NCBI RefSeq assembly: GCF_000277645.1
Contig: NZ_AKGG01000016.1
Span: 186,001 to 250,000 of the forward strand
DNA from: Weissella koreensis KCTC 3621
Lineage (GTDB): Bacteria; Bacillota; Bacilli; Lactobacillales; Lactobacillaceae
Direction: 5' to 3'
DNA length: 64,000 nucleotides
Positions 45,519 to 55,531 of this stretch are shown here, one piece after another; the first letter of the stretch is position 1, and each line of letters opens with the position of its first letter. The translations under genes were made by a program, and so were the position numbers. Below the pieces are notes generated by a model. That model saw only the letters and a program-made list of their open reading frames with translations, made no database searches and had not been told where the DNA came from.

Positions 45519-46934
45519 CTACTTCCTAGTCCAGCGAACGCCTTGGGGTGTATCTTCTAAGATAATACCTTGCTGCGTTAATTCATCACGAATTTGATCT
45601 GCTCGAGCATAGTCCCGATTTTGTCGAGCAATTTCACGATCCTGAATTAAATCATCTATAACTTGATCTAATTCTTCCGTCTTAGCCAAACCATCAACCC
45701 CAAAAATCATCATCAATTCACTCATTGTCTTTAAAATAATTTCAATGGTTGACTCTTGTACTTCAGCTTGAGTTCCATAAATATTAGCTAACTCTGCCAA
45801 ATCAAAAATGGCTGCTAATCCATTTTGAGCATTAAAGTCATCATCCATTGCTAATATAAAGCGGTCAACAATCACTTGGACTTGTTTTTCAATTTCATGA
45901 TCATTCCCTGCCTGGCTTGTTTCTAAACGAAAAGCCAAATTTTGGTAGGCCGTTTTAATCCGTTGTAAATTACGAGTAGCAAGTTCAATGTTCTTTTGTG
46001 AATAGGCAATTGGTCGTCGATATTGAGTAGTTGACATCATAAAACGAAGTACCATCGGATCATCTAGTTCTTCTAATAAATCGTGTACTGTTGTGAAATT
46101 ACCCATTGACTTAGACATCTTTTCTTCGTCATCCCCAACCGTTACAAATCCGTTATGCAGCCATTGGTTCACAAATTTTTCGCCAGTTTTTGCTTCAGAT
46201 TGCGCAATTTCATTTGAATGATGCGGAAATGCTAAATCAATTCCCCCACCATGTAAATCAAAATGGTTTCCCAAATATTTAGTCGACATCACTGAGCATT
46301 CAATGTGCCATCCAGGTCGACCCATTCCCCAAGGAGACTTCCATGCAATTGACCCATCATCTTCAGCACCCTTCCAAACGGCGAAGTCCATTGGATCTTC
46401 TTTACGTTTCATTTCTTCCTCATCTAAACGTCCCGCCGAATTATGTTCCATTTCATTTAAATCTTGATGAGCCAAAATACCATAATCTTTATATTTTTTA
46501 GCTCGGAAATAAACATCGCCTTCTGAAACATAGGCATATCCTTTATTAATCAATTCTTGTACGAATTCAATAATTTCGGGAATATTTTCCGTCGCTCTTG
46601 GTCGAACCGTAGCAGGCAGAATATTCAAGGCTTTCGTATCAGCTTCATATGCTTCTATGTAGCGATCAGCTAATTCTGGTACTGAAATTCCCTGTTCCTT
46701 TGCTGCCTTAATCATCTTATCATCCACATCAGTGAAATTAGAAACATATCTGACTTCATATCCTCGATAAATAAAATAGCGCCGAATTGTATCAAAAGCA
46801 ATTGCTGAACGCGCATTCCCAATATGAATATAGTTATAAACGGTTGGTCCACAAACATACATACTGACCTTCATTGGTTCAATTGGGGTAAAGGGTTCCT
46901 TTTGTAAGGTCATGGTATTAAAAACATTAATCAT
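45519..46934 (-). CDS. cysS: Cysteinyl-tRNA synthetase
   Basis: 471 residues. The HIGH motif is [16 protein letters not shown] near 33, preceded by the zinc-ligand Cys in YVCGPTV at 28. Further zinc ligands are in WHIECSVMS near 209 and [13 protein letters not shown] near 234. The KMSKS motif is KMSKSMGNF near 266. It charges tRNA-Cys. It lies upstream of mrnC-rlmB in the conserved block. GGAGGTGGATTAGTT precedes the start. Confidence 0.98.
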   Translation of the reverse strand: MINVFNTMTLQKEPFTPIEPMKVSMYVCGPTVYNYIHIGNARSAIAFDTIRRYFIYRGYEVRYVSNFTDVDDKMIKAAKEQGISVPELADRYIEAYEADTKALNILPATVRPRATENIPEIIEFVQELINKGYAYVSEGDVYFRAKKYKDYGILAHQDLNEMEHNSAGRLDEEEMKRKEDPMDFAVWKGAEDDGSIAWKSPWGMGRPGWHIECSVMSTKYLGNHFDLHGGGIDLAFPHHSNEIAQSEAKTGEKFVNQWLHNGFVTVGDDEEKMSKSMGNFTTVHDLLEELDDPMVLRFMMSTTQYRRPIAYSQKNIELATRNLQRIKTAYQNLAFRLETSQAGNDHEIEKQVQVIVDRFILAMDDDFNAQNGLAAIFDLAELANIYGTQAEVQESTIEIILKTMSELMMIFGVDGLAKTEELDQVIDDLIQDREIARQNRDYARADQIRDELTQQGIILEDTPQGVRWTRK

Positions 46935-46976
46935 AACTAATCCACCTCCGCGATGCTAATTTTGTAACTGATTATT

Positions 46977-47801
46977 CTATTGCCACCATTGTGAGAATAC
47001 TGTAACAGCGCCTTGTCGCTTATGTTCTGTCCGTGCATACCAGCGTTCAATTGTTTGAGCATCTGATTCGTCAACCATTTGACCTTCCAAATAGTTATCT
47101 AAAACTTCATACGTTACTCCAAGTGCTGTTTCATCAGGTAAAGCTGGATGATCTTCTTCCAAATCAGCTGTCGGAACTTTTTCATAAAGCTGTTTAGGCG
47201 CCTGTAACCAGGCTAAAATAGCACGTCCTTGACGTTTATTCAAACGATACAAGGGCATGATATCAGCGGCCCCATCGCCAAATTTTGTATAAAAACCAGT
47301 AACTGCTTCAGCAGCATGATCTGTTCCAATCACCGCTCCTTGCGTTGCCCCAGCTACTCCATATTGCGCAATCATCCGTTGACGGGCCTTGATGTTACCT
47401 TTATTAAAATCAGTGACTGGTAATCCAGCCATAGTTAAGCTTTGAACCGTTGCTTCTGTAGCTTCTTTAATATTACTAATGATTACTTGATCTGCCCCCT
47501 GCCACTCAATAGCAACTAAAGCATCATCCTCATCATTTTGAGTCCCATAGGGTAAACGCATAGCGATAAATTGATAATCTGACCGACCCGTTTCAGCTCG
47601 TAATTCAGTTACAGCTGTTTCTGCCATATGACCAGCTAAAGTCGAATCTTGACCGCCAGAAATTCCAAGAACATAGCTTTTCAACCCTGTTTTAATTAAA
47701 TATTTCTTTAATAAATCAACCGAACGGCGATATTCTTCCGCTGGATCAATTTCCGATTGTACACCTAATACTTTAATAATTTCTGCTTGTTGTGCTCGCA
47801 T
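46977..47801 (-). CDS. nadE: Ammonia-dependent NAD+ synthetase
   Basis: 274 residues, the normal length, from ATG 47801 after a run of G (GGGGGGG). The PP-loop is [16 protein letters not shown] near 46, and [24 protein letters not shown] near 160 binds deamido-NAD. No glutaminase domain is present, so ammonia is used. It starts 44 nt after pncB. Together they form a Preiss-Handler salvage pair from nicotinate. Confidence 0.97.
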   Translation of the reverse strand: MRAQQAEIIKVLGVQSEIDPAEEYRRSVDLLKKYLIKTGLKSYVLGISGGQDSTLAGHMAETAVTELRAETGRSDYQFIAMRLPYGTQNDEDDALVAIEWQGADQVIISNIKEATEATVQSLTMAGLPVTDFNKGNIKARQRMIAQYGVAGATQGAVIGTDHAAEAVTGFYTKFGDGAADIMPLYRLNKRQGRAILAWLQAPKQLYEKVPTADLEEDHPALPDETALGVTYEVLDNYLEGQMVDESDAQTIERWYARTEHKRQGAVTVFSQWWQ

Positions 47802-47845
47802 TTGATGCCCCCCCATTTTCAACGACTTGATCTTAATCATCTATA

Positions 47846-49339
47846 TTAAAATTGACCATGCTTTTGATCATCATCTTTTTTCAAATTGCTCACATAATCT
47901 CGTACATCATTAATCAATTTCATCTTATTATCCCAAGCCTCTTTTGACAAATCAACGGGATATTCTTGTGGATTTAATCCTCGACGATACTCTGACCATA
48001 AATGTTCTAAGCGTTGTGCTGAATAAGCTTGAACTGCTTGAACATCAGGTAAATCATATACAACTTTACCATCAACGACCATTGTTTCTAATATCGGACG
48101 CGCCGTAAAATCAGTGATCGTTTTATTCAAATAAGTGTATTGAGGGTGGAACATGTATAATTGCTCTTCTTTTTGTGGATTTTCATCCCAAAGGGCGACA
48201 TAATCACCTTGTGACTTACTATCAGTATTGCGTGTAATTCGCCAAACCTGTTTTTTGCCTGGCGTCGAAATTTTCACGGCACTACCTGAAATTTTAATTG
48301 TATCAACCATCTGGCCATTTTCATCTTCAACTGAAACAACTTTATAAACTGCTCCTAAAGCCGGTTGATCAAAGGCTGTAATCAGCTTAGTTCCAACACC
48401 CCAAACATCTATTTTAGCTCCTTGTAGCTTAAGTGATGTGATCGTTTCTTCATCTAGATCATTTGAGGCATAAATTTTAGCATCTTCAAATCCAGCTTCA
48501 TCCAAAAGTTTTCGTACACCCTTTGAAAGATAAGCCATATCTCCAGAATCAATTCGCACACCTAAAAAATTAATCTTATCACCCATTTCTTTAGCCACTC
48601 GAATCGCACTTGGTACCCCTGATGCCAATGTGTCATAAGTATCAACTAAGAAGACACAATCACGATGCGTCTCTGCGTAAGCTTTAAAAGCTTCATAGTC
48701 ATTGCGATAAATTTGAACTAGTGAATGAGCATGTGTTCCGCTGATCGGAATACCAAATAATTTTCCAGCCCGTACATTGGATGTTGCATCAAAGCCACCA
48801 ATAAAGGCTGCTCGGGTCCCCCACAAAGCAGCATCCATTTCTTGAGCACGTCGGGTTCCGAATTCCAACAAAGGTTGATTGCCAACTACCGAACGAATTC
48901 GCGAAGCTTTGGTAGCAATCAAAGTTTGATAATTAATAATATTCAAAAGTGGTGTTTCAATAATTTGCGCGTCAAAAATTGACCCTTCAACTTGTAAAAT
49001 CGGTTCATTATTAAAAACAACTTCCCCCTCATGTGGAGCGCGAATTGTTGCTTTAAAATGCCATTGCTCTAAATAATCTACAAAATCGTCAGCAAACATT
49101 GGCTCTGAACGCATATATTCAATATCACTTTTTGAGAAATGTAAATCTTCAACGAATTCTAAGACATGTTCAAGACCAGCAAAAATAGCATAACCATTTT
49201 TAAAAGGTAGGTCCCGAAAATATAATTCAAAAACGGCTTGGCGTTCGTGAATCCCTTCTTGGAAATAGGTTTGCATCATTGTTAGTTGGTAAGCATCTGT
49301 GTGAAGCACTAATCCGTCATCGGGAAATTGGGTTTTCAT
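47846..49339 (-). CDS. pncB: Nicotinate phosphoribosyltransferase
   Basis: 497 residues from ATG 49339 after GGAGAAAA. It makes nicotinate mononucleotide from nicotinate and PRPP. Family features are HTDAYQLTMMQTYFQEGIHERQAVFELYF near 10, EFGTRRAQEMDAALWGTRAAFIGGFDATSN near 157, SGTHAHSLVQ near 200, FLVDTYDTLASGVPSAIRVA near 228 and GVRIDSGDMAYLSK near 262. First gene of the operon with nadE. Confidence 0.97.
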   Translation of the reverse strand: MKTQFPDDGLVLHTDAYQLTMMQTYFQEGIHERQAVFELYFRDLPFKNGYAIFAGLEHVLEFVEDLHFSKSDIEYMRSEPMFADDFVDYLEQWHFKATIRAPHEGEVVFNNEPILQVEGSIFDAQIIETPLLNIINYQTLIATKASRIRSVVGNQPLLEFGTRRAQEMDAALWGTRAAFIGGFDATSNVRAGKLFGIPISGTHAHSLVQIYRNDYEAFKAYAETHRDCVFLVDTYDTLASGVPSAIRVAKEMGDKINFLGVRIDSGDMAYLSKGVRKLLDEAGFEDAKIYASNDLDEETITSLKLQGAKIDVWGVGTKLITAFDQPALGAVYKVVSVEDENGQMVDTIKISGSAVKISTPGKKQVWRITRNTDSKSQGDYVALWDENPQKEEQLYMFHPQYTYLNKTITDFTARPILETMVVDGKVVYDLPDVQAVQAYSAQRLEHLWSEYRRGLNPQEYPVDLSKEAWDNKMKLINDVRDYVSNLKKDDDQKHGQF

Positions 49340-49396
49340 GGTTTTTTCTCCATATTTTTCACAATTCATTTAATTCAATCTTCTAAATTTTATCAT

Positions 49397-49425
49397 ATTT
49401 TAAAAGAAATCGTTTACTTTGTCCA
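49397..49425 (-). promoter_or_regulatory. pncB-nadE promoter with cre-like spacer
   Basis: TGGACA (49420-49425), 17 nt, TAAAAT (49397-49402). The spacer contains AGAAATCGTTTACT (49405-49418, plus strand), which matches the cre consensus at 12 of 14 positions. Confidence 0.55.
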
Positions 49426-49563
49426 TGTTTTACTAATTCAAAAGCGCAAGGTGTATAATATTAAGAATTGTTTCCATTAATAAGTATAAATCCGAACTTC
49501 TATCATTAGTTCTCGTTTTATGCTTCACAAAATCATTTTTAGTAATCGAGGTTATAAAATAAA

Positions 49564-50232
49564 ATGGTAAATAATATTTTCAAAATGAAAGAATCTGTCC
49601 GAGTTGGAGCCTTATTAGCAGCGACAACTGGTTTCATTGATTCTTATACCTTCGCCTTTCATGATGGCCGTTTCGCTTCATTCCAAAGTGGAAACATGCT
49701 CCAATTTGCGGTTAATATAGCTCACGGAAATTTTAAACATTCCTTGATTTTTATATGGCCTGCCCTAGCCTTCGTCTTCGGTGTAATGCTAAATCAGGTT
49801 GTTAAACGCATTCGTTATGTCAATAAAGCTCAATGGGAAGAATTTTCAATCCTCTTCGAAATGCTTGGCATCACTATCGCAGCAATTTTAGAAATTTTAC
49901 ATGCTCCAAGTGTCTTGAATATTTCTATTTTAGCCCTCAGCATGGCCTTCCAGAGCGATACCTTCACTAAACTGCATGGGGATGCCTACGCAACTACCAT
50001 GTTCACTGGAAATCTAAAACGTTTCGGAGCAACACTTGCAAGCTATGGCTTAAATCATCAAAAATCTGAACTGATGAAAGCTCGTAATATCGGTGTAGTC
50101 ATTCTTAGTTTTATCATCGGAGTCGTTTTAGCTACTTTTATTGGGATTAAATTAAACGGATGGTCATTATTTATTCCAGTCTTATCACTTGGGTTAACTT
50201 GGTTTATCATTACTGCTGATCGTCAAAATTAA
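49564..50232 (+). CDS. DUF1275 (YoaK-type) membrane protein
   Basis: 222 residues and six hydrophobic segments. The family pattern is present: AATTGFIDSYTFAFHDGRFASFQSGNMLQFAVNIAHG near 20 and SMAFQSDTFTKLHGDAYATTMFTGNLKRF near 120. The function of DUF1275 proteins is not established; some resemble transporters. The ribosome site before ATG 49564 is weak (GAGGTTATAAAATAAA). A second in-frame Met lies at 49585. Single gene ahead of the T-box operon. Confidence 0.85.
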   Translation: MVNNIFKMKESVRVGALLAATTGFIDSYTFAFHDGRFASFQSGNMLQFAVNIAHGNFKHSLIFIWPALAFVFGVMLNQVVKRIRYVNKAQWEEFSILFEMLGITIAAILEILHAPSVLNISILALSMAFQSDTFTKLHGDAYATTMFTGNLKRFGATLASYGLNHQKSELMKARNIGVVILSFIIGVVLATFIGIKLNGWSLFIPVLSLGLTWFIITADRQN

Positions 50233-50240
50233 AATTAAGT

Positions 50241-50269
50241 TTGACAAATTTTATAAAGCAATTTATGAT
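50241..50269 (+). promoter_or_regulatory. Promoter of the T-box leader
   Basis: TTGACA (50241-50246), 17 nt, TATGAT (50264-50269). Transcription would start at about 50276. Confidence 0.8.
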
Positions 50270-50275
50270 TGTGCA

Positions 50276-50590
50276 TATAGAAATGAAACAAGTTGAGCAG
50301 AAAAGTAACTACCAGGCAATCGCTCAGAGAGACAACGTTGGTGAGAGTTGTTCGAAAGGCCAGTAGTGAAAATGATCTGTGATTGGCAATGGTGAGTAGC
50401 AAGTCTATCAGCCGTTGACGGATTGGTCTACGTTACAAGACACGCGAATCGGTAGCGCATCATATCGCATACTACCCGCTCGTTGTTAAGGCTTTAAAGT
50501 GCACACGTTTCTTTAAGGTGAAGTAGAATGGTACCACGGACACCCGTTTCTATTTGATATTTATTTATCAAATAGAAACGGGTGTTTTTT
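50276..50590 (+). promoter_or_regulatory. T-box riboswitch, methionine specifier, with terminator
   Basis: The T-box sequence is AATGGTACCACGG at 50527-50539. Stem I carries the AGAGAG and GTTGGTG motifs (about 50326-50344) and the specifier loop AGTGAAAATGATC, with ATG at 50372-50374. The terminator has long arms from CACCCGTTTC (50541) to GAAACGGGTG (50584) and then TTTTTT. Uncharged tRNA-Met would bind the ATG and the T-box, form the antiterminator, and switch on metQ-metN-metP. Confidence 0.9.
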
Positions 50591-50635
50591 GTTACTTCAC
50601 TGCCCTAGTTATAACCATACAAACGGAGGATTATC

Positions 50636-51463
50636 ATGAAAAACATATTCAAATTGAGCATCACACTCTTAGCTCTTCCCCTCGCTCTAAGTATTTTAAC
50701 ACCTATAGAATCAGTTTCCGCCGCACAAAAAACGGTAACAGTTGGAATTGTCGGAACATCTGAACAAGAATTATGGAAATCCGTCGCAAAGACTGCAAAG
50801 AAAGATTCAGGCATTACGGTTAAAACCAAAATTTTTACTGATTACAACACTCCTAACAAAGCTTTAGTAGATGGATCATTAGATCTGAACGCTTTCCAAC
50901 ACACTAATTTCTTAGACAATTGGAATAAGTCCAATGGTAATCAATTGGCATCAATTGGAAAAACCTATTTAACTCCTATGAGAATTTATTCTAATCATGC
51001 TCATGATGTCAAAAACATTAAAGACAATACTACTATTGCGATTCCAAATGATCCAACCAATGAGGGTCGTGCTCTGACCCTTCTTCAAACAGCTGGTTTG
51101 ATTAAACTCAAGAAAACTGATCTACCAACCATCAAGGACATAAAAGAAAATAAACTAAACATCAAATTCAAAGAAATTGCTGCCGATCAAACCCCCAGCG
51201 CTCTTAAATCCGTTGATGCAGCTGTCATCAATGCAAACTACGCTCAAGAAGCACATTTAGCTGTTAAAAAATCAATCTATGTCGAGCCCATTAATAAAGC
51301 ATCAAAACAATGGATCAATGTTATTGTTGCTAATAAAAAACAAGCAAAAAATAAAACTTACCAAGCCGTTGTAAAAGCCTACCAAACTAAAAAAACAGAA
51401 CAATATTTCGATCAGACTTGGGGTGATACTCAATTACCTGCTTGGAATATCAAGTTAAAATAA
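50636..51463 (+). CDS. metQ: Methionine ABC transporter substrate-binding protein without lipobox
   Basis: 275 residues of the NLPA/MetQ family: [23 protein letters not shown] near 35, [19 protein letters not shown] near 80, [25 protein letters not shown] near 135 and [14 protein letters not shown] near 190. A signal peptide ends near VSAAQK, but there is no Cys anywhere in the protein, so it cannot be lipid-anchored in the usual way. It may stay tethered by an uncleaved signal or be released. CGGAGGATTATC precedes the start. The methionine T-box supports the substrate. Confidence 0.92.
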   Translation: MKNIFKLSITLLALPLALSILTPIESVSAAQKTVTVGIVGTSEQELWKSVAKTAKKDSGITVKTKIFTDYNTPNKALVDGSLDLNAFQHTNFLDNWNKSNGNQLASIGKTYLTPMRIYSNHAHDVKNIKDNTTIAIPNDPTNEGRALTLLQTAGLIKLKKTDLPTIKDIKENKLNIKFKEIAADQTPSALKSVDAAVINANYAQEAHLAVKKSIYVEPINKASKQWINVIVANKKQAKNKTYQAVVKAYQTKKTEQYFDQTWGDTQLPAWNIKLK

Positions 51464-51480
51464 AAGGGAGGAACCGTCGA

Positions 51481-52254
51481 ATGTCCCTAATTGAATTATC
51501 CAATATCAAAGTTGATTTTAAACAATCCAATCAAGTCATTACTGCAGTGCAGAATGTTAACTTAAAAGTTGAACGAGGCCAAATTTTTGGAATTGTAGGT
51601 TATTCGGGCGCTGGTAAATCAACATTAGTACGGACAATCAACCTATTACAACGGCCAACCCATGGTTCAGTAAAGATCAACGATATCGAAATGACTAGCT
51701 TATCGCCAGTTGAGCTTCGTTTAAAACGTCAAAAAATCGGTATGATTTTCCAACACTTTAACCTTTTAGAAGAGATGACCGTTAAACAAAATATTTTACA
51801 TCCACTTAAACGTTCAAAACAAACTACCAATCAAAAAGAAAGCAAAGCCAAGCAACTCTTAGAATTAGTAGGATTAACTGATCAAGCAAACGCCTATCCG
51901 TACCAACTTTCAGGTGGTCAAAAACAACGAGTCGCGATCGCTCGGGCTTTAGTAAATGATCCTGATATTTTAATTTCTGATGAATCAACTTCAGCCCTAG
52001 ACCCTAAAACTACTCAACAGATTTTAGAACTCCTGAATCATTTAAATTTGACTTTACATCTAACTATTTTAGTAATCACTCATGAAATGCAAGTAATTGA
52101 AGCCTTAGCTGACCAAGTCGCTATCATGGAACACGGTCAAATAATTGAACAAGGATCAGTCCAAAATGTTTTTAATCAACCTAAACAAGCTTTGACTCAA
52201 GAATTTATTACCTTGTCACAAGGTTTTTCAATTCAAAAACCGCAATACAACTAG
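51481..52254 (+). CDS. metN: Methionine ABC transporter ATP-binding protein, short form
   Basis: 257 residues from ATG 51481, after GGGAGG; the longer reading begins inside metQ. Walker A is [15 protein letters not shown] near 40, the signature is [15 protein letters not shown] near 143, Walker B is [13 protein letters not shown] near 163, and the switch His is in VITHEM. Typical MetN proteins have about 340 residues with a C-terminal NIL domain that binds methionine and stops uptake. Here the chain ends right after the ATPase domain, so that feedback site is missing. Confidence 0.93.
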   Translation: MSLIELSNIKVDFKQSNQVITAVQNVNLKVERGQIFGIVGYSGAGKSTLVRTINLLQRPTHGSVKINDIEMTSLSPVELRLKRQKIGMIFQHFNLLEEMTVKQNILHPLKRSKQTTNQKESKAKQLLELVGLTDQANAYPYQLSGGQKQRVAIARALVNDPDILISDESTSALDPKTTQQILELLNHLNLTLHLTILVITHEMQVIEALADQVAIMEHGQIIEQGSVQNVFNQPKQALTQEFITLSQGFSIQKPQYN

Positions 52255-52269
52255 AAAGGTGACTTTTGT

Positions 52270-52962
52270 ATGCAAAATTGGTTTAATCTTCATGTTCAAA
52301 ACATTACAGTGCTCGGTTGGGGTGGTGATACTGGTTTTGGCACTGCTTTATGGGAAACTTTATACATGACTTTAGGATCTGCACTGATTGGTGGCATTTT
52401 AGGTCTTGCCTTCGGTTTAAGTTTAGTTTTAACAGCACCAAAGGGTTTAAATCCCCATCCCCGTTTGTTTAAGTTACTGGATTTATTAGTTTCCATAGGC
52501 CGAGCAATTCCTTTCATCATCATGGTCGTCGTAATTTCACCCCTGACCCAATTAATAACCCATACCACAATTGGGCCAACCGCAGCCCTCATTCCTTTAG
52601 CATTTGGAATTTTTCCATTTTTTGCCCGTCAAGTTCAAGTTGTGTTATTAAGTATTGATTCCGGTAAAATCGAAGCGGCTAATTCCTATGGTGCAACCCA
52701 TTTTGATATAATTTGGGATGTCTATCTGCGAGAAGGACGAGCAGAACTAATTCGAATTAGTACCGTTTCTTTAATTTCACTTGTTGGTCTAACCGCAATG
52801 GCCGGAGTAATTGGTGCTGGAGGCTTAGGAACCACTGCAATCGTAACTGGCTATCAACGTTTCCAGACCGACGTGATGTGGTTAGCTACTTTAATGTTAT
52901 TAACGTTAATTTTAATCATTCAGTTTATTGGTGATTGGTTGGCTAAACATTTACAACACTAG
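52270..52962 (+). CDS. metP: Methionine ABC transporter permease
   Basis: 230 residues and five to six membrane segments. The EAA-type motif is EAANSYGATHFDIIWDVYLREGRAELI near 136, and GLTAMAGVIGAGGLGTTAIVTGYQRF near 176 is the MetI/MetP C-terminal stretch. AGAAAGGTGACTTTTGT precedes the start, 15 nt after metN. Last gene of the T-box operon. Confidence 0.95.
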   Translation: MQNWFNLHVQNITVLGWGGDTGFGTALWETLYMTLGSALIGGILGLAFGLSLVLTAPKGLNPHPRLFKLLDLLVSIGRAIPFIIMVVVISPLTQLITHTTIGPTAALIPLAFGIFPFFARQVQVVLLSIDSGKIEAANSYGATHFDIIWDVYLREGRAELIRISTVSLISLVGLTAMAGVIGAGGLGTTAIVTGYQRFQTDVMWLATLMLLTLILIIQFIGDWLAKHLQH

Positions 52963-52968
52963 TTTAAT

Positions 52969-53004
52969 AAGTCATCGTATTATTTAAATATGATGACTTT
53001 TTCT
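52969..53004 (+). terminator. metQNP terminator
   Basis: AAGTCATC and GATGACTT arms with an AT-rich inner helix and a TTTTTCTTTTT tail. Confidence 0.85.
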
Positions 53005-53026
53005 TTTTAAAAATAGGCATTAAAAA

Positions 53027-53056
53027 AGAGATTAGGATTGAAACGTCCTAATCTCT
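53027..53056. terminator. Terminator of the FusB-like gene (bidirectional stem)
   Basis: AGAGATTAGGA and TCCTAATCTCT perfect arms with an 8-nt loop. The T-run is on the minus strand. Confidence 0.88.
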
Positions 53057-53102
53057 ATCTCAAATTTTTTAATCAGTCTTAAATTATTCTATTAATCAAA
53101 AA

Positions 53103-53756
53103 CTAATGATTAGTCATATAATCAACAAACCGATTCAAATATTGCGGATCATTAATCCGTGCATTACACTCCGCACCATTACGGCAAATTAAATTTCCCC
53201 GCTTAGTGTAATTACCGGAAGCTCCGCGTGCTTTAAGTTTTACTGAAAACATTGAAACAGTACTCAACTCATGGCAGATTGCGCACAAACCATTCAACGG
53301 TTTAGGATCCATATCGCCATACAGACCAATATAACGTTGATTTTGCGGCATAATTAAATATTTCTTTTGATTCCCATAGTCATCCCAACCCCAATAAGTT
53401 TGTTGGTATCGGTCTGTTTCCCAATTACTAGGATATTGAACTTTTTTTTGCTTTTTAAAGAGTTTATCTATTTGTTTTTCATCCATCTCTGGGAAAGGTT
53501 GAACTAAACTTTTCAACCCTTGCAAAGCCTTATCTGCACGTTCATGTGTACAGTCTTTCGCCAAGATAATTTCTAATAACTTTTCTACAACTGCTTCAGT
53601 TTTGATTTCCATTTCATCTAACAACTTAATCAAATCTAGTTGTAAGACACCTATAACTTTACTATCATTAACTGACTTATAAGCGCTAATGACATGGTGA
53701 ACTTCTTGACTAATTTGCACAAATTGAAATGGTTGTAATTGTTTTTCTTTTTCCAT
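53103..53756 (-). CDS. FusB/FusC-family EF-G-binding protein
   Basis: 217 residues. An N-terminal helical domain (about 1-100) is followed by a zinc-finger domain with Cys pairs in LCAICHELSTVSMFS near 162 and ICRNGAECNARI near 193. FusB-type proteins bind EF-G and free it from the ribosome; some give fusidic acid resistance, while chromosomal members in lactic acid bacteria are often housekeeping. It lies 14 nt after the ManA-fusion gene. GAGGAATTATGG supplies the start. Resistance cannot be claimed from the sequence. Confidence 0.87.
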   Translation of the reverse strand: MEKEKQLQPFQFVQISQEVHHVISAYKSVNDSKVIGVLQLDLIKLLDEMEIKTEAVVEKLLEIILAKDCTHERADKALQGLKSLVQPFPEMDEKQIDKLFKKQKKVQYPSNWETDRYQQTYWGWDDYGNQKKYLIMPQNQRYIGLYGDMDPKPLNGLCAICHELSTVSMFSVKLKARGASGNYTKRGNLICRNGAECNARINDPQYLNRFVDYMTNH

Positions 53757-53770
53757 AATTCCTCACGTGA

Positions 53771-55504
53771 TTAACGTGATTTAGGGCCTGGCGTAGACAT
53801 AATTAATGTCATTTTACCCTTCAGAGTCCATTCCGCTACCGTAGCTGGCATCACAAAACTAGTTGCTAACTCCAACGGATAACTTTGACCATCAACAATG
53901 ACTGTTCCTGAACCCGCGATCACTGTATATTGTGCATAAGGAGCCTGTTTAACGATATATGCTTCACCATCTAACTCATCCTTATACACATTAAAGTACG
54001 GTGCTTCCACCATAGTAGTTTCTTGTAACGCCCCCATTTGGAGCGTTCTTTGCGCGGGGCTTTCCGCCTTAAATGGAACAGTCGTGACATTTTTAGCATC
54101 TTCCAGATGCAAATCTCGTAATTCGCCAGTCTTCTTATCAGGACGATCAAAATCATACACTCGATAAGTTACGTCCGAACTCTGTTGCGTTTCAAGTGCC
54201 AAGACACCAGTTCCTAAGGCATGCAAAGTTCCAGATGGAACATAGAAAAAGTCACCCGCATGAACTGGAACTTTTTGCAAAAGATGTTCCCAATCAGCTT
54301 GATCAATCATTTGATTAAATTCAGCTTGTGTTTGAGCCTTATGACCATAATAAATCTCAGCGCCCGGTTTAGCTGCCAAAATATACCACGATTCAGTCTT
54401 ACCCAATTCACCATTATTATGTTCAGCAGCATAATCATCACCAGGATGAACTTGAACTGACAAATCTTGATGAGCATCTAAAAACTTCACTAAGAGGGGG
54501 TAAGGACGATTAACATCATTATTTTCGAATAATTCAGGATGAGTTTGCCAAACTTCAGCTAATGTTTTACCAGCTAAAGGGCCACGGGAAATCGGTGAAA
54601 CACCATTTTGATGGCCTGAAATAATCCAAGCCTCTCCCGTTGTATCACTTGGGATAGGTAAATCGAAAACATCTTTTAATGCCGTTCCGCCCCATATTTT
54701 TTCATGTAAAACTGGTGTTAAAAATAATGGCTCTGTCATATCAATTTCCCCTTCCTCGTTTTCCAATAAAACAACATTATCCCCCTCAATCCAACCTTGA
54801 CTTCCTATTTCATACCAGTCATTTTTAGAAGGATCATGGACAATCTGAGTTAATAAAACGTCCAACCCAGCCATTAAAACATTCTTATGACTTCCATACG
54901 GTTTTGAGTAAACTGGAACTTGTTTCGTTTGATTACTAGCAAACAATCGGCCTCTTTTTTGAAGCGGTTGAGGATCCCAATCATAATGTTCAAATTTATT
55001 GCTAGTAGTGGCTTTAAAAGGGACTTGATTTGTTAAAATTTGATCATTAGCTTGTGCACCTTTTTTGATCGTCATTAACTTACGATCATAAAGAATCCAC
55101 CTGGAATCACCCAATTGATGCCAAAAAAGTCCTTTTGTAGTTGACAGACGTTTAATCACCGGCCAAGTCCCTATAGTTAACGACTCTGATAGCATACTGT
55201 TTAAGTCAGGATTTGCATAAGTTGGTGTAGGAGACTGGATTTCTACTTGATAATTAGTCAAGGCTTCAATTTGCGCAACATTCCCTTGGCGGTAATAGAT
55301 CGTAACCCTTTGTAATTGATCCGTAAAAAAACCTTCCAAGCTTCCATCGATATGATCAATAACATAATCATTAATGGTTTGTGGCTGCAATCGAAATGGC
55401 TTACCTAAATCACCCTCGATAATTTGTGCAGGTGCTAAATTTTTATTAGTACCTTGTTCTTTGGTATAAACCCAAATCGGCACTCCTTTTAACGCTAATC
55501 CCAT
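53771..55504 (-). CDS. manA: MucBP/SH3-like domains fused to class I mannose-6-phosphate isomerase
   Basis: 577 residues, where class I ManA of this type has about 320. From about residue 255 (MTEPLFLTPVLHEKIWGGTALKDVF) the chain is a complete phosphomannose isomerase. Zinc-site features are VKFLDAHQDLSVQVHPGDDYA near 343, ETQQSSDVTYRVYDF near 455 and VPSGTLHALGTG near 433. The first 250 residues hold a MucBP-like domain (about 24-75: IIEGDLGKPFRLQ to VTIYYRQG) and two SH3-like segments (WHQLGDSRWILYD, WYEIGSQGWIEGD). No signal peptide is seen. GAGGAAGGGG lies eight nt before the internal ATG at 54742, so ManA may also be made alone. No frameshift is visible. Confidence 0.85.
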   Translation of the reverse strand: MGLALKGVPIWVYTKEQGTNKNLAPAQIIEGDLGKPFRLQPQTINDYVIDHIDGSLEGFFTDQLQRVTIYYRQGNVAQIEALTNYQVEIQSPTPTYANPDLNSMLSESLTIGTWPVIKRLSTTKGLFWHQLGDSRWILYDRKLMTIKKGAQANDQILTNQVPFKATTSNKFEHYDWDPQPLQKRGRLFASNQTKQVPVYSKPYGSHKNVLMAGLDVLLTQIVHDPSKNDWYEIGSQGWIEGDNVVLLENEEGEIDMTEPLFLTPVLHEKIWGGTALKDVFDLPIPSDTTGEAWIISGHQNGVSPISRGPLAGKTLAEVWQTHPELFENNDVNRPYPLLVKFLDAHQDLSVQVHPGDDYAAEHNNGELGKTESWYILAAKPGAEIYYGHKAQTQAEFNQMIDQADWEHLLQKVPVHAGDFFYVPSGTLHALGTGVLALETQQSSDVTYRVYDFDRPDKKTGELRDLHLEDAKNVTTVPFKAESPAQRTLQMGALQETTMVEAPYFNVYKDELDGEAYIVKQAPYAQYTVIAGSGTVIVDGQSYPLELATSFVMPATVAEWTLKGKMTLIMSTPGPKSR

Positions 55505-55531
55505 GAATCAAACCTCCCCTACTAAATATGA

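Noticed and set aside
50554..50763. Plus-strand ORF of 69 residues over the T-box terminator
   Set aside because: It spans the terminator and the start of metQ in another frame; a chance ORF.
53103..53756. Fusidic acid resistance determinant
   Set aside because: The family match supports EF-G binding only; chromosomal FusB-like proteins often do not confer resistance.
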